Assembly (NCBI GenBank): GCA_964631865.1
Contig: CAZWAK010000007.1
Span: 23,847 to 87,846, forward strand
Origin: JAFDVL01 sp964631865
Lineage (GTDB): Bacteria; Acidobacteriota; Blastocatellia; RBC074
Reading direction: 5' to 3'
DNA: 64,000 nt
This document shows positions 33,289 to 42,159 of this stretch, piece after piece. How positions within the stretch are numbered: the first letter of the stretch is position 1; every line of letters begins with the position of its first letter. A program made the position numbers and the translations under genes. The notes under the pieces were generated by a model that did no database searches, was not told the origin of the DNA, and saw nothing but the letters and a program-made list of their open reading frames with translations.

Positions 33289-34482
33289 TCAATCCAGTAA
33301 ACGTTCGCCAGCCATCACAGCTTTATAAACTTCCAATGTTTGGCGAATAACCAATTCCTGCGTAAATTTCTCCAACACCAAAGCGCGACCATTGGCTCCC
33401 ATTTCCCGCCGCAAAGCCGGGGCGAGAAGTAATTTTTGCAAAGCATCAGCCAGTGCAACCGGGTCTTTGGGCGGAACCAGCAGCCCGTTCCATCCATCCC
33501 GCACAATTTCACGACAACCGGTGACATCGGTCGTCACAATCGGTCTGCCGGACGCCGCCGCTTCAATCAAAGACAGCGGTAAGCCTTCGCGGTACGAAGG
33601 CAAACAAACAATATGCGACTGCGCCAGCAACTCCGGGATGTCGCTGCGATGCCCAACCCATTCGACCAATCCTTCTTTTTCCCAGCCTCGCACCTCCGCT
33701 TCCGTAATTGCGGTGGGATTTCCGGGATCGAGCATGCCAGCCAGAAGCACGCGCAGTTGTTGCCCGCGCTGCTTGAGAAGGCGGCTCGCCTCGACCAATT
33801 CGACCACCCCTTTGTCACGCAGCATGCGAGCCGTGAGCAAAATGACGGGCGTGCCGACTGGCTCCGGTTTTGGAGTAAAGAGCGTTGTGTCTACTCCCGC
33901 CCCGGCAATCAATGCGGTTCTGCTTTCAGGCAGGATTTTCCGCTGCACAAAAAAAGACCGATCATCCTCGTTTTGAAAAATGGTGCGGGCGTTCCGATTT
34001 GCCAGACAAAGGCGATAGGCAAAGGTCAATGCGCGCCGCAGCACGCGCGCCTGCCACTGATTGGACGTGAAAAGATAGCCGAGTCCCGTCACCGCGTTCA
34101 CAGTTGGGACGCGCGTCAGACGCGCCGCGATGGAGCCGTACAGAATCACGCGCAGCGTGACCTGATGCACAAGCTGCGGCTGCCAGCGCCGATGCAACGC
34201 AACAATGTTGGCTATCGTTCTCCATTCCGTCAGCGGCGTCGCGCTCAGTCGTTGCAACCGCAGCGGTTCAAAATCGAAGCCTTCCGCCTGAATGCGTTCG
34301 ACATATTCGCCCGGCAACGTGGCCACCGTGACCGCGTATCCAGCCGCGCGCGCGGCGCGTGCCAGCCGCAGACGATGTGTCCAAAAATACCAATCGTTGG
34401 GAATCAAATACAGAATGCGCGGTTGCGCCGTGGGCTGCTGCGCCGAAGCCGAGTCAGTAGCCAACTTCGCAGGCCCAATCAT
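33289..34482 (-). CDS. GT4 glycosyltransferase
   Basis: This GT-B fold retaining glycosyltransferase has about 397 residues. I place the start at the ATG (34480-34482) that overlaps the asnB stop by four bases (ATGA), rather than at 34542, because that coupling is typical and the N-terminus MIGPAKLA leads into the ILYLIPNDWYFWTHRLRLAR fold. The C-terminal donor-binding part has LTARMLRDKGVVELVEASRL and SYREGLPLSLIEAAASGRPI with the E-x7-E-type motif. TTDVTGCREIVRDGWNGLLV follows. It adds one sugar to the lipid-linked repeat unit in the cytoplasm. Donor and acceptor are unknown. Confidence 0.88.
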   Translation of the reverse strand: MIGPAKLATDSASAQQPTAQPRILYLIPNDWYFWTHRLRLARAARAAGYAVTVATLPGEYVERIQAEGFDFEPLRLQRLSATPLTEWRTIANIVALHRRWQPQLVHQVTLRVILYGSIAARLTRVPTVNAVTGLGYLFTSNQWQARVLRRALTFAYRLCLANRNARTIFQNEDDRSFFVQRKILPESRTALIAGAGVDTTLFTPKPEPVGTPVILLTARMLRDKGVVELVEASRLLKQRGQQLRVLLAGMLDPGNPTAITEAEVRGWEKEGLVEWVGHRSDIPELLAQSHIVCLPSYREGLPLSLIEAAASGRPIVTTDVTGCREIVRDGWNGLLVPPKDPVALADALQKLLLAPALRREMGANGRALVLEKFTQELVIRQTLEVYKAVMAGERLLD

Positions 34483-36443
34483 CTCGCTTCTTCGCTCAAC
34501 CAAGCCTGGAACATCAAAATGGGCCATAAGTAATAATGCCAATTGCGCGCGCCGGACAAATGCTCAAGCCATCGCTCCCGCACTAAATCTGCTTTGAAAA
34601 AGCCTTCCGTGCGCAAGCGGTTTTCATCAATCAACGCCTCCGCCCATTCGCGCAACGGCCCGCGCAACCAAACATCAATCGGCACGCCGAACCCTGTTTT
34701 CGGGCGTTCGATCAATTCACGCGGAACAAACTTATAAAGCAGTTGCCGCAAAATCCATTTGCCTTTGCCGTCCCGAATTTTCAGGTGCAGCGGCAAACGC
34801 CAGGCGAATTCAATCACGCGATGATCGAGAAACGGAACTCGTGTTTCCAGACTCACGCCCATCGCCGCGCGATCTACTTTCACCAGAATGTCATCGGGCA
34901 AATATGTCATGAAGTCCAGAAACATCATGCGTTGCTCAAAATTTGTCCCGTCGCCCCAAGCTTGACTAATAGCCATCGCAGTCGGGTCTTCGTGCGTGTG
35001 CAACACCAAATCGTCCGTTTTCTTCCAGGTCGAAATCAAACTCTGATAAATAGCCTCTGGCTGCTCGACCACCAGAATCTCCGCCAGTTTATGCAGTTTG
35101 TCGCCGGGCACGTTGTAGCGCAGGCTGCCGGGAATAATCATTTTCAGCCCCTGAAACGTGTGATTCCAGGTGGTCGGCGAGACGGTTGTAATCCCAGCAG
35201 CAGCGGCCTTTCTAAGTCCGAGTGGAATCCAACCCAGCTTGTTCCAGATGTTGGTCGCCCAAAAATATCGGTTGTACCCACCAAACAATTCGTCTCCGGC
35301 ATCGCCCGACAAACTGACCGTCACCTTCCGCCGCGCCAGTTGAGAGACGAGGAAGGTGGGAACTTGTGACGAATCGGCGAAGGGTTCATCGTACAGTGCA
35401 GGCAGCTTCGGGATCACCGCCAACGTTTCGGCGGGCGTGACATAAAATTCTGTGTGATCGGTGCCCAAATGACGCGCCACCGCCTTCGCAAATTCTGCTT
35501 CGTTGTATTCGGTCTCGTGAAAGCCAATCGTAAAGGTCTTGACCGCTGACGCCGACTCGGCCTGCATTAAAGCCACAATCAACGAAGAGTCTATGCCGCC
35601 CGACAAAAACGCGCCGAGCGGCACATCGGCGATCATCTGCCCGCGAATCGTTTCGCGTAAGATCGTCTCCAATTCGGTCAACGCTTCTTCTGCCGTGCCG
35701 GAAAACATCTGAGCGCGTGCTTGATGGGCAATCTCCACCGGGTCCCAATACGGCTTCGGCACTAGGCTTTCTTTGCGCCCACAAGCCGCCAACGGAATCG
35801 TCAGAATCGTGCCCGGCAACAGCTTGTAAATACCGCGATAGATCGAATACGGCGCGGGAATATAGGTATAGCGCATCAAGAGCGCCAGCGCTTTTCGCTC
35901 GACTTCTCCGCGCCAATCTGGGTGCGCACACAACGCTTTCAATTCCGAGCCAAAGAGCAACGCCTCGCCGACCCAGCCATAATACAGCGGCTTCTCTCCA
36001 GCGCGATCTCGCACCAGATGTAGCACTTGTTCTCGCCGATCCCACACCGCGAACGCGAACATCCCGACGAAGCGTTTGACCGCCGCTTCTATGCCCCATT
36101 GAGTAAAAGCGGCCAGCATAACTTCCGTGTCCGAATGGCCTCGAAAACCGTGTCCTAAAGACTCTAACTTCGCTCTTAACAGTGGGAAGTTATAAATCTC
36201 TCCGTTGAAGACAAGCACATATCTGCCGTCCGCAGAAAGCATCGGTTGATGGCCTTCCGGGGACAAATCCACGATGGACAGACGGCGATGCCCCAATCCA
36301 ATTCCCGTTTCGGTCTCCACCCAGGCACCACTGTCATCCGGGCCGCGATGAAGCACCGCACAGGCCATCTGCGCAGCGATGTTCGTGAGTTCTGCTTCGC
36401 TTCGGTGATTCGCGGAATCAAGAAAACCCGTTATGCCACACAT
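34479..36443 (-). CDS. asnB: Asparagine synthase-like amidotransferase, glutamine-hydrolysing
   Basis: This 654-residue protein has an N-terminal class II glutamine amidotransferase domain starting MCGITGFLDS with Cys2 as nucleophile, RGPDDSG and VFNGEIYN. A synthetase domain follows with the PP-loop LSGGIDSSLIVALMQ and SGDAGDELFGGYNRYF. Such genes inside polysaccharide clusters are thought to amidate uronic acid residues or precursors rather than make asparagine. The motifs for glutamine hydrolysis and ATP use are intact. It overlaps the GT4 gene downstream by four bases and follows the upstream GT4 by eight, so it is part of the same operon. Confidence 0.9.
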   Translation of the reverse strand: MCGITGFLDSANHRSEAELTNIAAQMACAVLHRGPDDSGAWVETETGIGLGHRRLSIVDLSPEGHQPMLSADGRYVLVFNGEIYNFPLLRAKLESLGHGFRGHSDTEVMLAAFTQWGIEAAVKRFVGMFAFAVWDRREQVLHLVRDRAGEKPLYYGWVGEALLFGSELKALCAHPDWRGEVERKALALLMRYTYIPAPYSIYRGIYKLLPGTILTIPLAACGRKESLVPKPYWDPVEIAHQARAQMFSGTAEEALTELETILRETIRGQMIADVPLGAFLSGGIDSSLIVALMQAESASAVKTFTIGFHETEYNEAEFAKAVARHLGTDHTEFYVTPAETLAVIPKLPALYDEPFADSSQVPTFLVSQLARRKVTVSLSGDAGDELFGGYNRYFWATNIWNKLGWIPLGLRKAAAAGITTVSPTTWNHTFQGLKMIIPGSLRYNVPGDKLHKLAEILVVEQPEAIYQSLISTWKKTDDLVLHTHEDPTAMAISQAWGDGTNFEQRMMFLDFMTYLPDDILVKVDRAAMGVSLETRVPFLDHRVIEFAWRLPLHLKIRDGKGKWILRQLLYKFVPRELIERPKTGFGVPIDVWLRGPLREWAEALIDENRLRTEGFFKADLVRERWLEHLSGARNWHYYLWPILMFQAWLSEEAR

Positions 36444-36451
36444 AGCAATCG

Positions 36452-37543
36452 TTACCTGATAGGATGGGATAAGACTTCTCGATAAAGGTTTTCGTAGCGC
36501 GCGACGACGGAACTTAAACTAAAATGTTCTTCAATCCTACGCCGCGCCGCCGCACCCAACGCAACTCGTTCAGGTTTACTCATCATCAATATCGTTCGCC
36601 ATCCAGCAGCCAACGCCTGCGCGTCGCGCGGCGGTACTACAAGACCAGCGTCGCCGATTATCAGGGCCGAATCGCCCACGTCTGTAGCCACACACGGAAC
36701 GCCACAAGCCATGGCTTCTCCCAGCACATTGGGGAAGGCTTCGCTTTCCGAAGAACTAGTGGCAAGGTCAAGAGCGAGCAGAATCGGCGTGACATCTTCA
36801 CGCCTTCCAAGCAAAAAGCAAGCGTGTTCAATGCCTGTCTGTTGCAGGAGCGCCATCAATTCCTTGTTCTCCCAATGAATTCCGTTGCCGCAAAGAAGAA
36901 AGCGAGCAGCAGGCATGTCTTTCAGCAGTAAAGCTGCCGCCTGAGCAAAATTAGGAAGGCCTTTTCTGCGATCATATCGAGTAATTAGCCCGATCAATGG
37001 CGTTGTACTTTCCAAACCCAATTCCTGGCGAAGCGAAGTAGAATTTTCCTGACTAGCCCGATAATGTGTTAGGTCAAAGCCATTAGGGATAACGACTATT
37101 TTGTCGGAATCATAACCCATTTCAAGGTGCGACTTCCGGGCGGTTTCCGAACAACTAACAATGCGAGTAGGAAGCAATGACGATAAGCGGGCACAGACTT
37201 TAGTTAGTATAAACGTCTTTTTATCTTTGATATAAGGAGCAACGTCAGCTCTGATATTCCATACGACGGTGGCATTTGTACTGAGTTTTCCTACAATGCC
37301 CGCCATCAAATCTGCGTGGTACATCCAGGTTTGAATAATATCTACGGGGCGACCTGCCAGGTAACGCCAGAGCCTCCCTAATTTCGCAGGTGAAGGAATT
37401 TGCATCCCTTGCCTCAGCCCCAACGCCCTAACCGGGATGCCGAGCTGCTGAATTTTTTCTCCTAATTGCCCCTGATCTGTTAACGAGATAACTTCCAAAT
37501 CAAATACTTCTTTATTCATGCCGACGAGAAGTCTATAAAGCAT
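36452..37543 (-). CDS. GT4 glycosyltransferase with non-canonical or lost start
   Basis: The first ATG, at 37543, begins MLYRLLVGMNKEVFDLEVIS, but the frame stays open upstream to 37645 and encodes KIHIVHVISGLLAGGAES, exactly the first strand and glycine-rich loop that GT4 proteins need. No ATG, GTG or TTG occurs there; ATT at 37594 or CTG at 37606 are the only rare options. The rest is normal (WNIRADVAPYIKD, VIPNGFDL, SSSESEAFPNVLGEAMACGV). It is closely similar to the GT4 at 46087-47343. Either translation starts at a rare codon or the gene has lost its first strand. Confidence 0.8.
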   Translation of the reverse strand: MLYRLLVGMNKEVFDLEVISLTDQGQLGEKIQQLGIPVRALGLRQGMQIPSPAKLGRLWRYLAGRPVDIIQTWMYHADLMAGIVGKLSTNATVVWNIRADVAPYIKDKKTFILTKVCARLSSLLPTRIVSCSETARKSHLEMGYDSDKIVVIPNGFDLTHYRASQENSTSLRQELGLESTTPLIGLITRYDRRKGLPNFAQAAALLLKDMPAARFLLCGNGIHWENKELMALLQQTGIEHACFLLGRREDVTPILLALDLATSSSESEAFPNVLGEAMACGVPCVATDVGDSALIIGDAGLVVPPRDAQALAAGWRTILMMSKPERVALGAAARRRIEEHFSLSSVVARYENLYREVLSHPIR

Positions 37544-37653
37544 TGATTCAGCCCCTCCGGCAAGAAGCCCGCTAATAACGTGAACAATATGAATTTTATT
37601 TTGCAGAAGCCAAAACCATCCGTAACCTGCGATAGGCGAGCTATCTCAGATAG

Positions 37654-38511
37654 TTATTTTTTGTACCCCACGGCTGTCCAGAATTGATCTGTATGGAAAG
37701 TAATATCACGTAACCCCGCCCGCAGCATCATTTGCCTCACTTGTAATTGCGTGAAGCGTTGTTCGAGGCGCGTCCCAAACCGGTCAAGCGCATCATTTCT
37801 CATCACGTACAACGTACGGTGGCGATACCAGGCTAAGGGAAAGTGTTCTACATTTACCCCCAGTGCTTCTAACCCTAAAGCAAAACGAGCCAGTGGCCAG
37901 TAAATTAACCTCGCTAATATGTCACTTATGAGAGATCTTAGAGGAAGAGGTAGCCGAGAGATAAGGCGGCGGGCTAAGTCACTTCCTTTCCAAATCAACC
38001 TAAACCAAAACGGACGGTTATCAAACGCATAATACAAATAGAGTAAGAAAGGAGCACCAGGTTTGAGTTTGGCAATACATTGCCGAAGCCCAGCCTCCGT
38101 ATCAGGAACATGGTGCAACACTCCTAATGAATATCCAAAATCAGCAGAGTTATCAAGTAAAGGAATAGCATCTACACTGGCTTGATAAAACTGACAATTT
38201 GACACTTCCTTAAGATTTAGGCGCGCAACATCAAGTGCTTCCGCACTAGGGTCAATCAGATGTAAGAAGCCAACTCGTGGGGTAACGAATTTCGCCCATC
38301 TTCCACTGCCACAACCTAAATCAAACCCCACCGCATTCGGTGGTAACTTCTCCCAGGGGAAAATATTAAAATAACTATCAAACATCACAGACAACTCTGC
38401 GGCTGAGAGCTTCGATTGATCAAATCGTTGCCACTCGTCCCCAAACCCCTTTACAACTTCTTCGTGAATATTTGCGGCTGTCATTGCCTGGGGAAATAAG
38501 GAATTCCGCAT
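37654..38511 (-). CDS. Class I SAM-dependent methyltransferase
   Basis: This 285-residue protein has the Rossmann motif I GFDLGCGSGRWAKFVTPRVG with acidic loop LIDPSAEALDVA, motif II region SVDAIPLLDNSADFGYSLGV and LHHVPDTEAGLRQCIAKLKP, the methyltransferase 11/25-type pattern. A hydrophobic stretch rich in aromatic residues (DNRPFWFRLIWKGSDLARRL) in the C-terminal half could contact the membrane or a lipid-linked sugar. It begins one base after the stop of the membrane protein upstream (TGA-G-ATG), so the two are coupled. The likely role is O-methylation of a repeat-unit sugar, which is inferred from position. Confidence 0.85.
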   Translation of the reverse strand: MRNSLFPQAMTAANIHEEVVKGFGDEWQRFDQSKLSAAELSVMFDSYFNIFPWEKLPPNAVGFDLGCGSGRWAKFVTPRVGFLHLIDPSAEALDVARLNLKEVSNCQFYQASVDAIPLLDNSADFGYSLGVLHHVPDTEAGLRQCIAKLKPGAPFLLYLYYAFDNRPFWFRLIWKGSDLARRLISRLPLPLRSLISDILARLIYWPLARFALGLEALGVNVEHFPLAWYRHRTLYVMRNDALDRFGTRLEQRFTQLQVRQMMLRAGLRDITFHTDQFWTAVGYKK

Positions 38512-38512
38512 C

Positions 38513-39889
38513 TCAATTTACTCCCCTAGCAAAGCCCCGCCTATTCGCCACCGGCACAAATCTGATTCGTTGTCTTTTGCGCTTCAGTCTTACAAATGGC
38601 CGGATAATTATTCGTAGAAATCCAGGGCCACCAGTAAGAACTAAAATGCCGTATGCAACTATATGATGTCGAATTGCCGTGCCCCAATTGGCAGTTCCCA
38701 TCGCCCACAAAAACTCAAGGCTAAAATAGCAGATTATTAGAAAGCCCCATTGACTCCGGCGCTCGCCCGAAGCGTGATACCAGGTGGCCAAGGCGTGAAA
38801 GATCAATAGTAATCGCAGATAACCTTCAAACGCTCCATAAATATCAACTGTACTGGAAATCTGCCAAGGGAATGGAGCCAGCATATACATAGTAAATACC
38901 CAAGCGGCAGAAGGAATAAAAGCAGTAAGTGAAGACGTATCGAGCGTTCCCCCATAGCTGGCTCGGTCATAGCTTGTTGTTGTTCGATCCCGATAGACTC
39001 CAGCATACTCTGCTCCTTCGCCAGACATTAAGGCTCTGGCCGCTCCCCCTGTGTCGCTGGCAATCAAAAACCAAGTCAATAAGATTCCTCCGAGCAACCC
39101 TACCCCCGCAAGTTTGGCTATCAAGCTTCGCCCTTCCCACCTCTTCAAATTGAAACGCAGCCCCCAAAAGAAACCTAAACAGATCAAAAATAGGGCGTAT
39201 ATGAATAACCCATTATGAAAGACCCCTAACGCGAACCCTGACCCACTCAGCATTATCATTTTCACTAATGTAGGCTTTTTGCGCAGCGACAAACCGAAAT
39301 ATGCGACCATCAAAAAGAATAGCATCTGTAGTGACTCGCGCATGGTGATAGAAGTGAAGATGATTGCTGAAGGCAGTAAGCCATAAATAAGAACCAGCCC
39401 GATTTGCCATCTTGCAATACCAAGCAATCTTGCCATTTTTATAATCACCAAGCAGGACATAACATAGGCCAAAATTGATAATTCCTGGCCGAGCAGTTTA
39501 GAATCACCAAATAAGCGATAGAAAAACGAAAGAAACTGGATATATGCACTACTCCCTGCCTCCATACCGCCAAACTCAGCAAACCACATAGGCTGAATTG
39601 AATGTGACATGGTGACAGCATTCTCGTGGAAAGTGACAGCATCCATATCAGCGCCGATTAAGATGAAGTAATAAGCGTTGACGAACGAGGTAAGGTGTCT
39701 AGCTGATAAAGCGAGAAAAGTAACGGCTAACAACCTCCAATCGCTATGGATATCCTCATCTGCAAACAGAGTGAAATAGGTTCCGTAAAGCACGACTAAG
39801 GCTGCACGGTCGGCGGATAGAAAACTAAAGAAAACTATAATCATAAATGCAAGGGATAGAATACTAACTTCTGATTTACCTAAGATCAT
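38513..39889 (-). CDS. Wzy-like polysaccharide polymerase or related multipass membrane protein
   Basis: This 458-residue protein has about ten predicted hydrophobic segments (for example LSLAFMIIVFFSFLSADRAA and FALGVFHNGLFIYALFLICL). A large extracytoplasmic loop sits near residues 280-330 with few conserved charges. GLLPSAIIFTSITMRESLQM resembles a conserved motif of EpsG/Wzy-type polymerases. It has no sugar-nucleotide-binding domain. Position in the middle of the cluster fits a repeat-unit polymerase. The gene is AT-rich relative to the outer genes of the cluster. A transport role cannot be excluded. Confidence 0.6.
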   Translation of the reverse strand: MILGKSEVSILSLAFMIIVFFSFLSADRAALVVLYGTYFTLFADEDIHSDWRLLAVTFLALSARHLTSFVNAYYFILIGADMDAVTFHENAVTMSHSIQPMWFAEFGGMEAGSSAYIQFLSFFYRLFGDSKLLGQELSILAYVMSCLVIIKMARLLGIARWQIGLVLIYGLLPSAIIFTSITMRESLQMLFFLMVAYFGLSLRKKPTLVKMIMLSGSGFALGVFHNGLFIYALFLICLGFFWGLRFNLKRWEGRSLIAKLAGVGLLGGILLTWFLIASDTGGAARALMSGEGAEYAGVYRDRTTTSYDRASYGGTLDTSSLTAFIPSAAWVFTMYMLAPFPWQISSTVDIYGAFEGYLRLLLIFHALATWYHASGERRSQWGFLIICYFSLEFLWAMGTANWGTAIRHHIVAYGILVLTGGPGFLRIIIRPFVRLKRKRQRIRFVPVANRRGFARGVN

Positions 39890-40006
39890 ATTTCTTATTC
39901 AATCTATCAACCAACTTTGTAGTTATGTGATTACACAAAGTAAATGTTGATGGCTAAATACTGCATTAAACTCCGGACTGCAAGACAACTCCATTTGCTA
40001 TACTGA

Positions 40007-41149
40007 TTAAAGTAGCTGGCTCAGGGCCTGTTCAGTTTTTATAAAGAGTGTCTCTATACTAAAATTTTCAGCAATCTGGTGCCGCACAATATTTTTTTCA
40101 GGTAAGGTTCCTCTTGCAACACTTAATATCGCCTCGGCCAGTAATACGGGATTACGTGCTGGAACCACGATACCAACGGAACCGACAATATTTGACGAAT
40201 CTCCTACATCGGTCACAATACAGGAAACACCACAGGCCATCGCTTCCCCAATGCTATTTGAAAAACCTTCTGTAATCGAAGAGGAAACCGCAATATCCAG
40301 CGAATTATAGACTGCGGCCATATCGTCCCGAGCCTCACTCCAAATTAAGCGCGAACCTAGCATTTGTGCAGCAGCTAAATTTTTCATTTCTGATACATAT
40401 TCCGGACTTCCATTACCAACACACACAAACCGCAATTTGGCGTTTTGCTGCGCCGTCGAGAGTGCTGCCTGTAAGAATGTAGGATGATCTTTCATCGGGT
40501 CAATTCGAGCGACTAATCCAATCAATATTTCGTCTTCCTGAATGCCCCATTCAAGTCTGAGTTTTTTTCTCAAGGCGTCGTTTGGTGAAAACTTCCGGAT
40601 ATCTATGCCATTATATATGGTAATTATTTTGCTCCTCGGAAATTGACGGGTAATAAGATGACGATAACCAGCCTGCGAATTTACGATGATCAGATCCGCC
40701 CAACGAGCCAAATATTGCTCTAATTGACTAATGAATCGCTCTAACCAGTCATAGCGGCTCAAATCCATGTCAGAGGCGCGAATTCCCCAAACTATTTTCA
40801 TTTTTGGGGAAAAAGCTTTAATGAGTACAGCCAAAATATTGGCAACTGCCAAATAGCTATGTAAAATTGCAGGCTTCTCTTGGCGAATTAATAAAATCAG
40901 CCTGCAAATGAATAACAACACATCCCAGCGCCCTCTTTTCTGTAGGCAATGCACTGGAATACAATTACTAACTAGTTCTGAATCAAATTCCCCTTTATAA
41001 AAAGTAGCAACAGTTACAGGCCACCTTTTTAAGGTGAGGCCTTTTGTTAACAAGACTAACTGTCTTTCTGCCCCCCCCCGCTCTAAAGCGCGCGAGAGAA
41101 AAAGAATTTTCTTCTGAGCTATTGACATGCTATTACAATTTCTCGTCAC
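40007..41149 (-). CDS. GT4 glycosyltransferase with poly-G tract in the N-terminal loop
   Basis: This 380-residue GT4 starts MTRNCNSMSIAQKKILFLSR; an internal ATG at residue 8 is also possible. The donor half has IIVNSQAGYRHL, IYNGIDIRKFSPN, LVARIDPMKDHPTFLQAALS and SSITEGFSNSIGEAMACGVS. The conserved GGAE loop is encoded by GAG CGG GGG GGG GCA, which contains nine consecutive G (41071-41079 as C on the plus strand). A one-base slip there would stop translation, so expression could switch. It resembles the GT4 at 47354-48466, including QKRGRWDV versus NKRGRWDV, and is more AT-rich. Confidence 0.88.
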   Translation of the reverse strand: MTRNCNSMSIAQKKILFLSRALERGGAERQLVLLTKGLTLKRWPVTVATFYKGEFDSELVSNCIPVHCLQKRGRWDVLLFICRLILLIRQEKPAILHSYLAVANILAVLIKAFSPKMKIVWGIRASDMDLSRYDWLERFISQLEQYLARWADLIIVNSQAGYRHLITRQFPRSKIITIYNGIDIRKFSPNDALRKKLRLEWGIQEDEILIGLVARIDPMKDHPTFLQAALSTAQQNAKLRFVCVGNGSPEYVSEMKNLAAAQMLGSRLIWSEARDDMAAVYNSLDIAVSSSITEGFSNSIGEAMACGVSCIVTDVGDSSNIVGSVGIVVPARNPVLLAEAILSVARGTLPEKNIVRHQIAENFSIETLFIKTEQALSQLL

Positions 41150-41165
41150 TCTTTCCTAATCAACC

Positions 41166-41969
41166 TTATTTAACTCCGACACACATGACATACGTTGCCA
41201 GTTGCTGATTAGACTTTATATTGCCGTTTATTTTCTCAAGCAACCTTACTAGGTACGAGCCACGCCTTAGTAAGGCTATAATGGGAAATGTGATAATAAA
41301 AGCTAAACTGTTAGTCTTTACCCCACTCAAGTTACACATGCCAAAGTTTAGGGGTATTAAATAGTCGCATGTCAATACATTAATACCTGAGTCATAGTGC
41401 GCACGCTTTAGGTCTTCAGTTGTAAGCGGCACGTGGATATCGTAAACTCGCCGATTGGCAGTTTTTTGCGCCCAACCAATTATACCAGTCATATTCGGGA
41501 TTATGGTTATAACTATACCTCCTTTTTTCATATAACGCATAACAGCTTGTATATATCGAGATGTATCTTCAAAATGCTCTGCCACCCCCATTGATAGAAC
41601 AACATCGAATACCTCAATTAGATTATCCGGCGGGTGAAACAAATCTGCACAAATAATACTACCTTGTACGCCCGCCCGATATAAGATTTGGCGCTCTTGC
41701 TCGCAACCTATTTCTGAGTAATCGATTCCACTAACTTCAAACCCATACTCTTTGGCAAAATAGGGAAGCCAGGACGAGCAAGCGCATCCGATCTCTAACA
41801 AAGTTGCCCCTTTCATTTGCCTTCCTCTGAATATGTCCTGAAAACATTCATGTAGTTTTATATTTACATAGTTTTTACTACTTAAATTATAAGGATCAAC
41901 TGGTTTAATATCGGCAACAGTATTCCAATTGGCATCCCAGTAATCCTTTCCCGCTTTATCTATGTTCAT
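41166..41969 (-). CDS. SAM-dependent methyltransferase, AT-rich
   Basis: This 267-residue protein has motif I LLEIGCACSSWLPYFAKEYG with acidic residue in GIDYSEIGCEQ, then VFDVVLSMGVAEHFEDTSRY and MKKGGIVITIIPNMTG. These match small-molecule or lipid-linked-sugar methyltransferases. The beginning KDYWDANWNTVADIKP is often seen in polysaccharide-cluster methyltransferases. It follows the flippase by about 190 bp and precedes the GT4 by 16 bp. Codons end in A/T more than in neighbours at 46-57 kb. The substrate is unknown. Confidence 0.8.
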   Translation of the reverse strand: MNIDKAGKDYWDANWNTVADIKPVDPYNLSSKNYVNIKLHECFQDIFRGRQMKGATLLEIGCACSSWLPYFAKEYGFEVSGIDYSEIGCEQERQILYRAGVQGSIICADLFHPPDNLIEVFDVVLSMGVAEHFEDTSRYIQAVMRYMKKGGIVITIIPNMTGIIGWAQKTANRRVYDIHVPLTTEDLKRAHYDSGINVLTCDYLIPLNFGMCNLSGVKTNSLAFIITFPIIALLRRGSYLVRLLEKINGNIKSNQQLATYVMCVGVK

Positions 41970-42159
41970 TATTTTCTTTTCTCAAGCTTTGAATACTAAA
42001 ACAGTCCATCTTAATTTTCTTGGCGACAAAATAGTAACGCGATGTTTATTTAGGTGAGGTTCGGACTATATACAGTACCTATTAAGCCAGAGCAGAACAA
42101 CCAATCTACTGCCTTAACAACAAATACTCCATCTTTAACATGGTACTTAGGCTAAGTTC

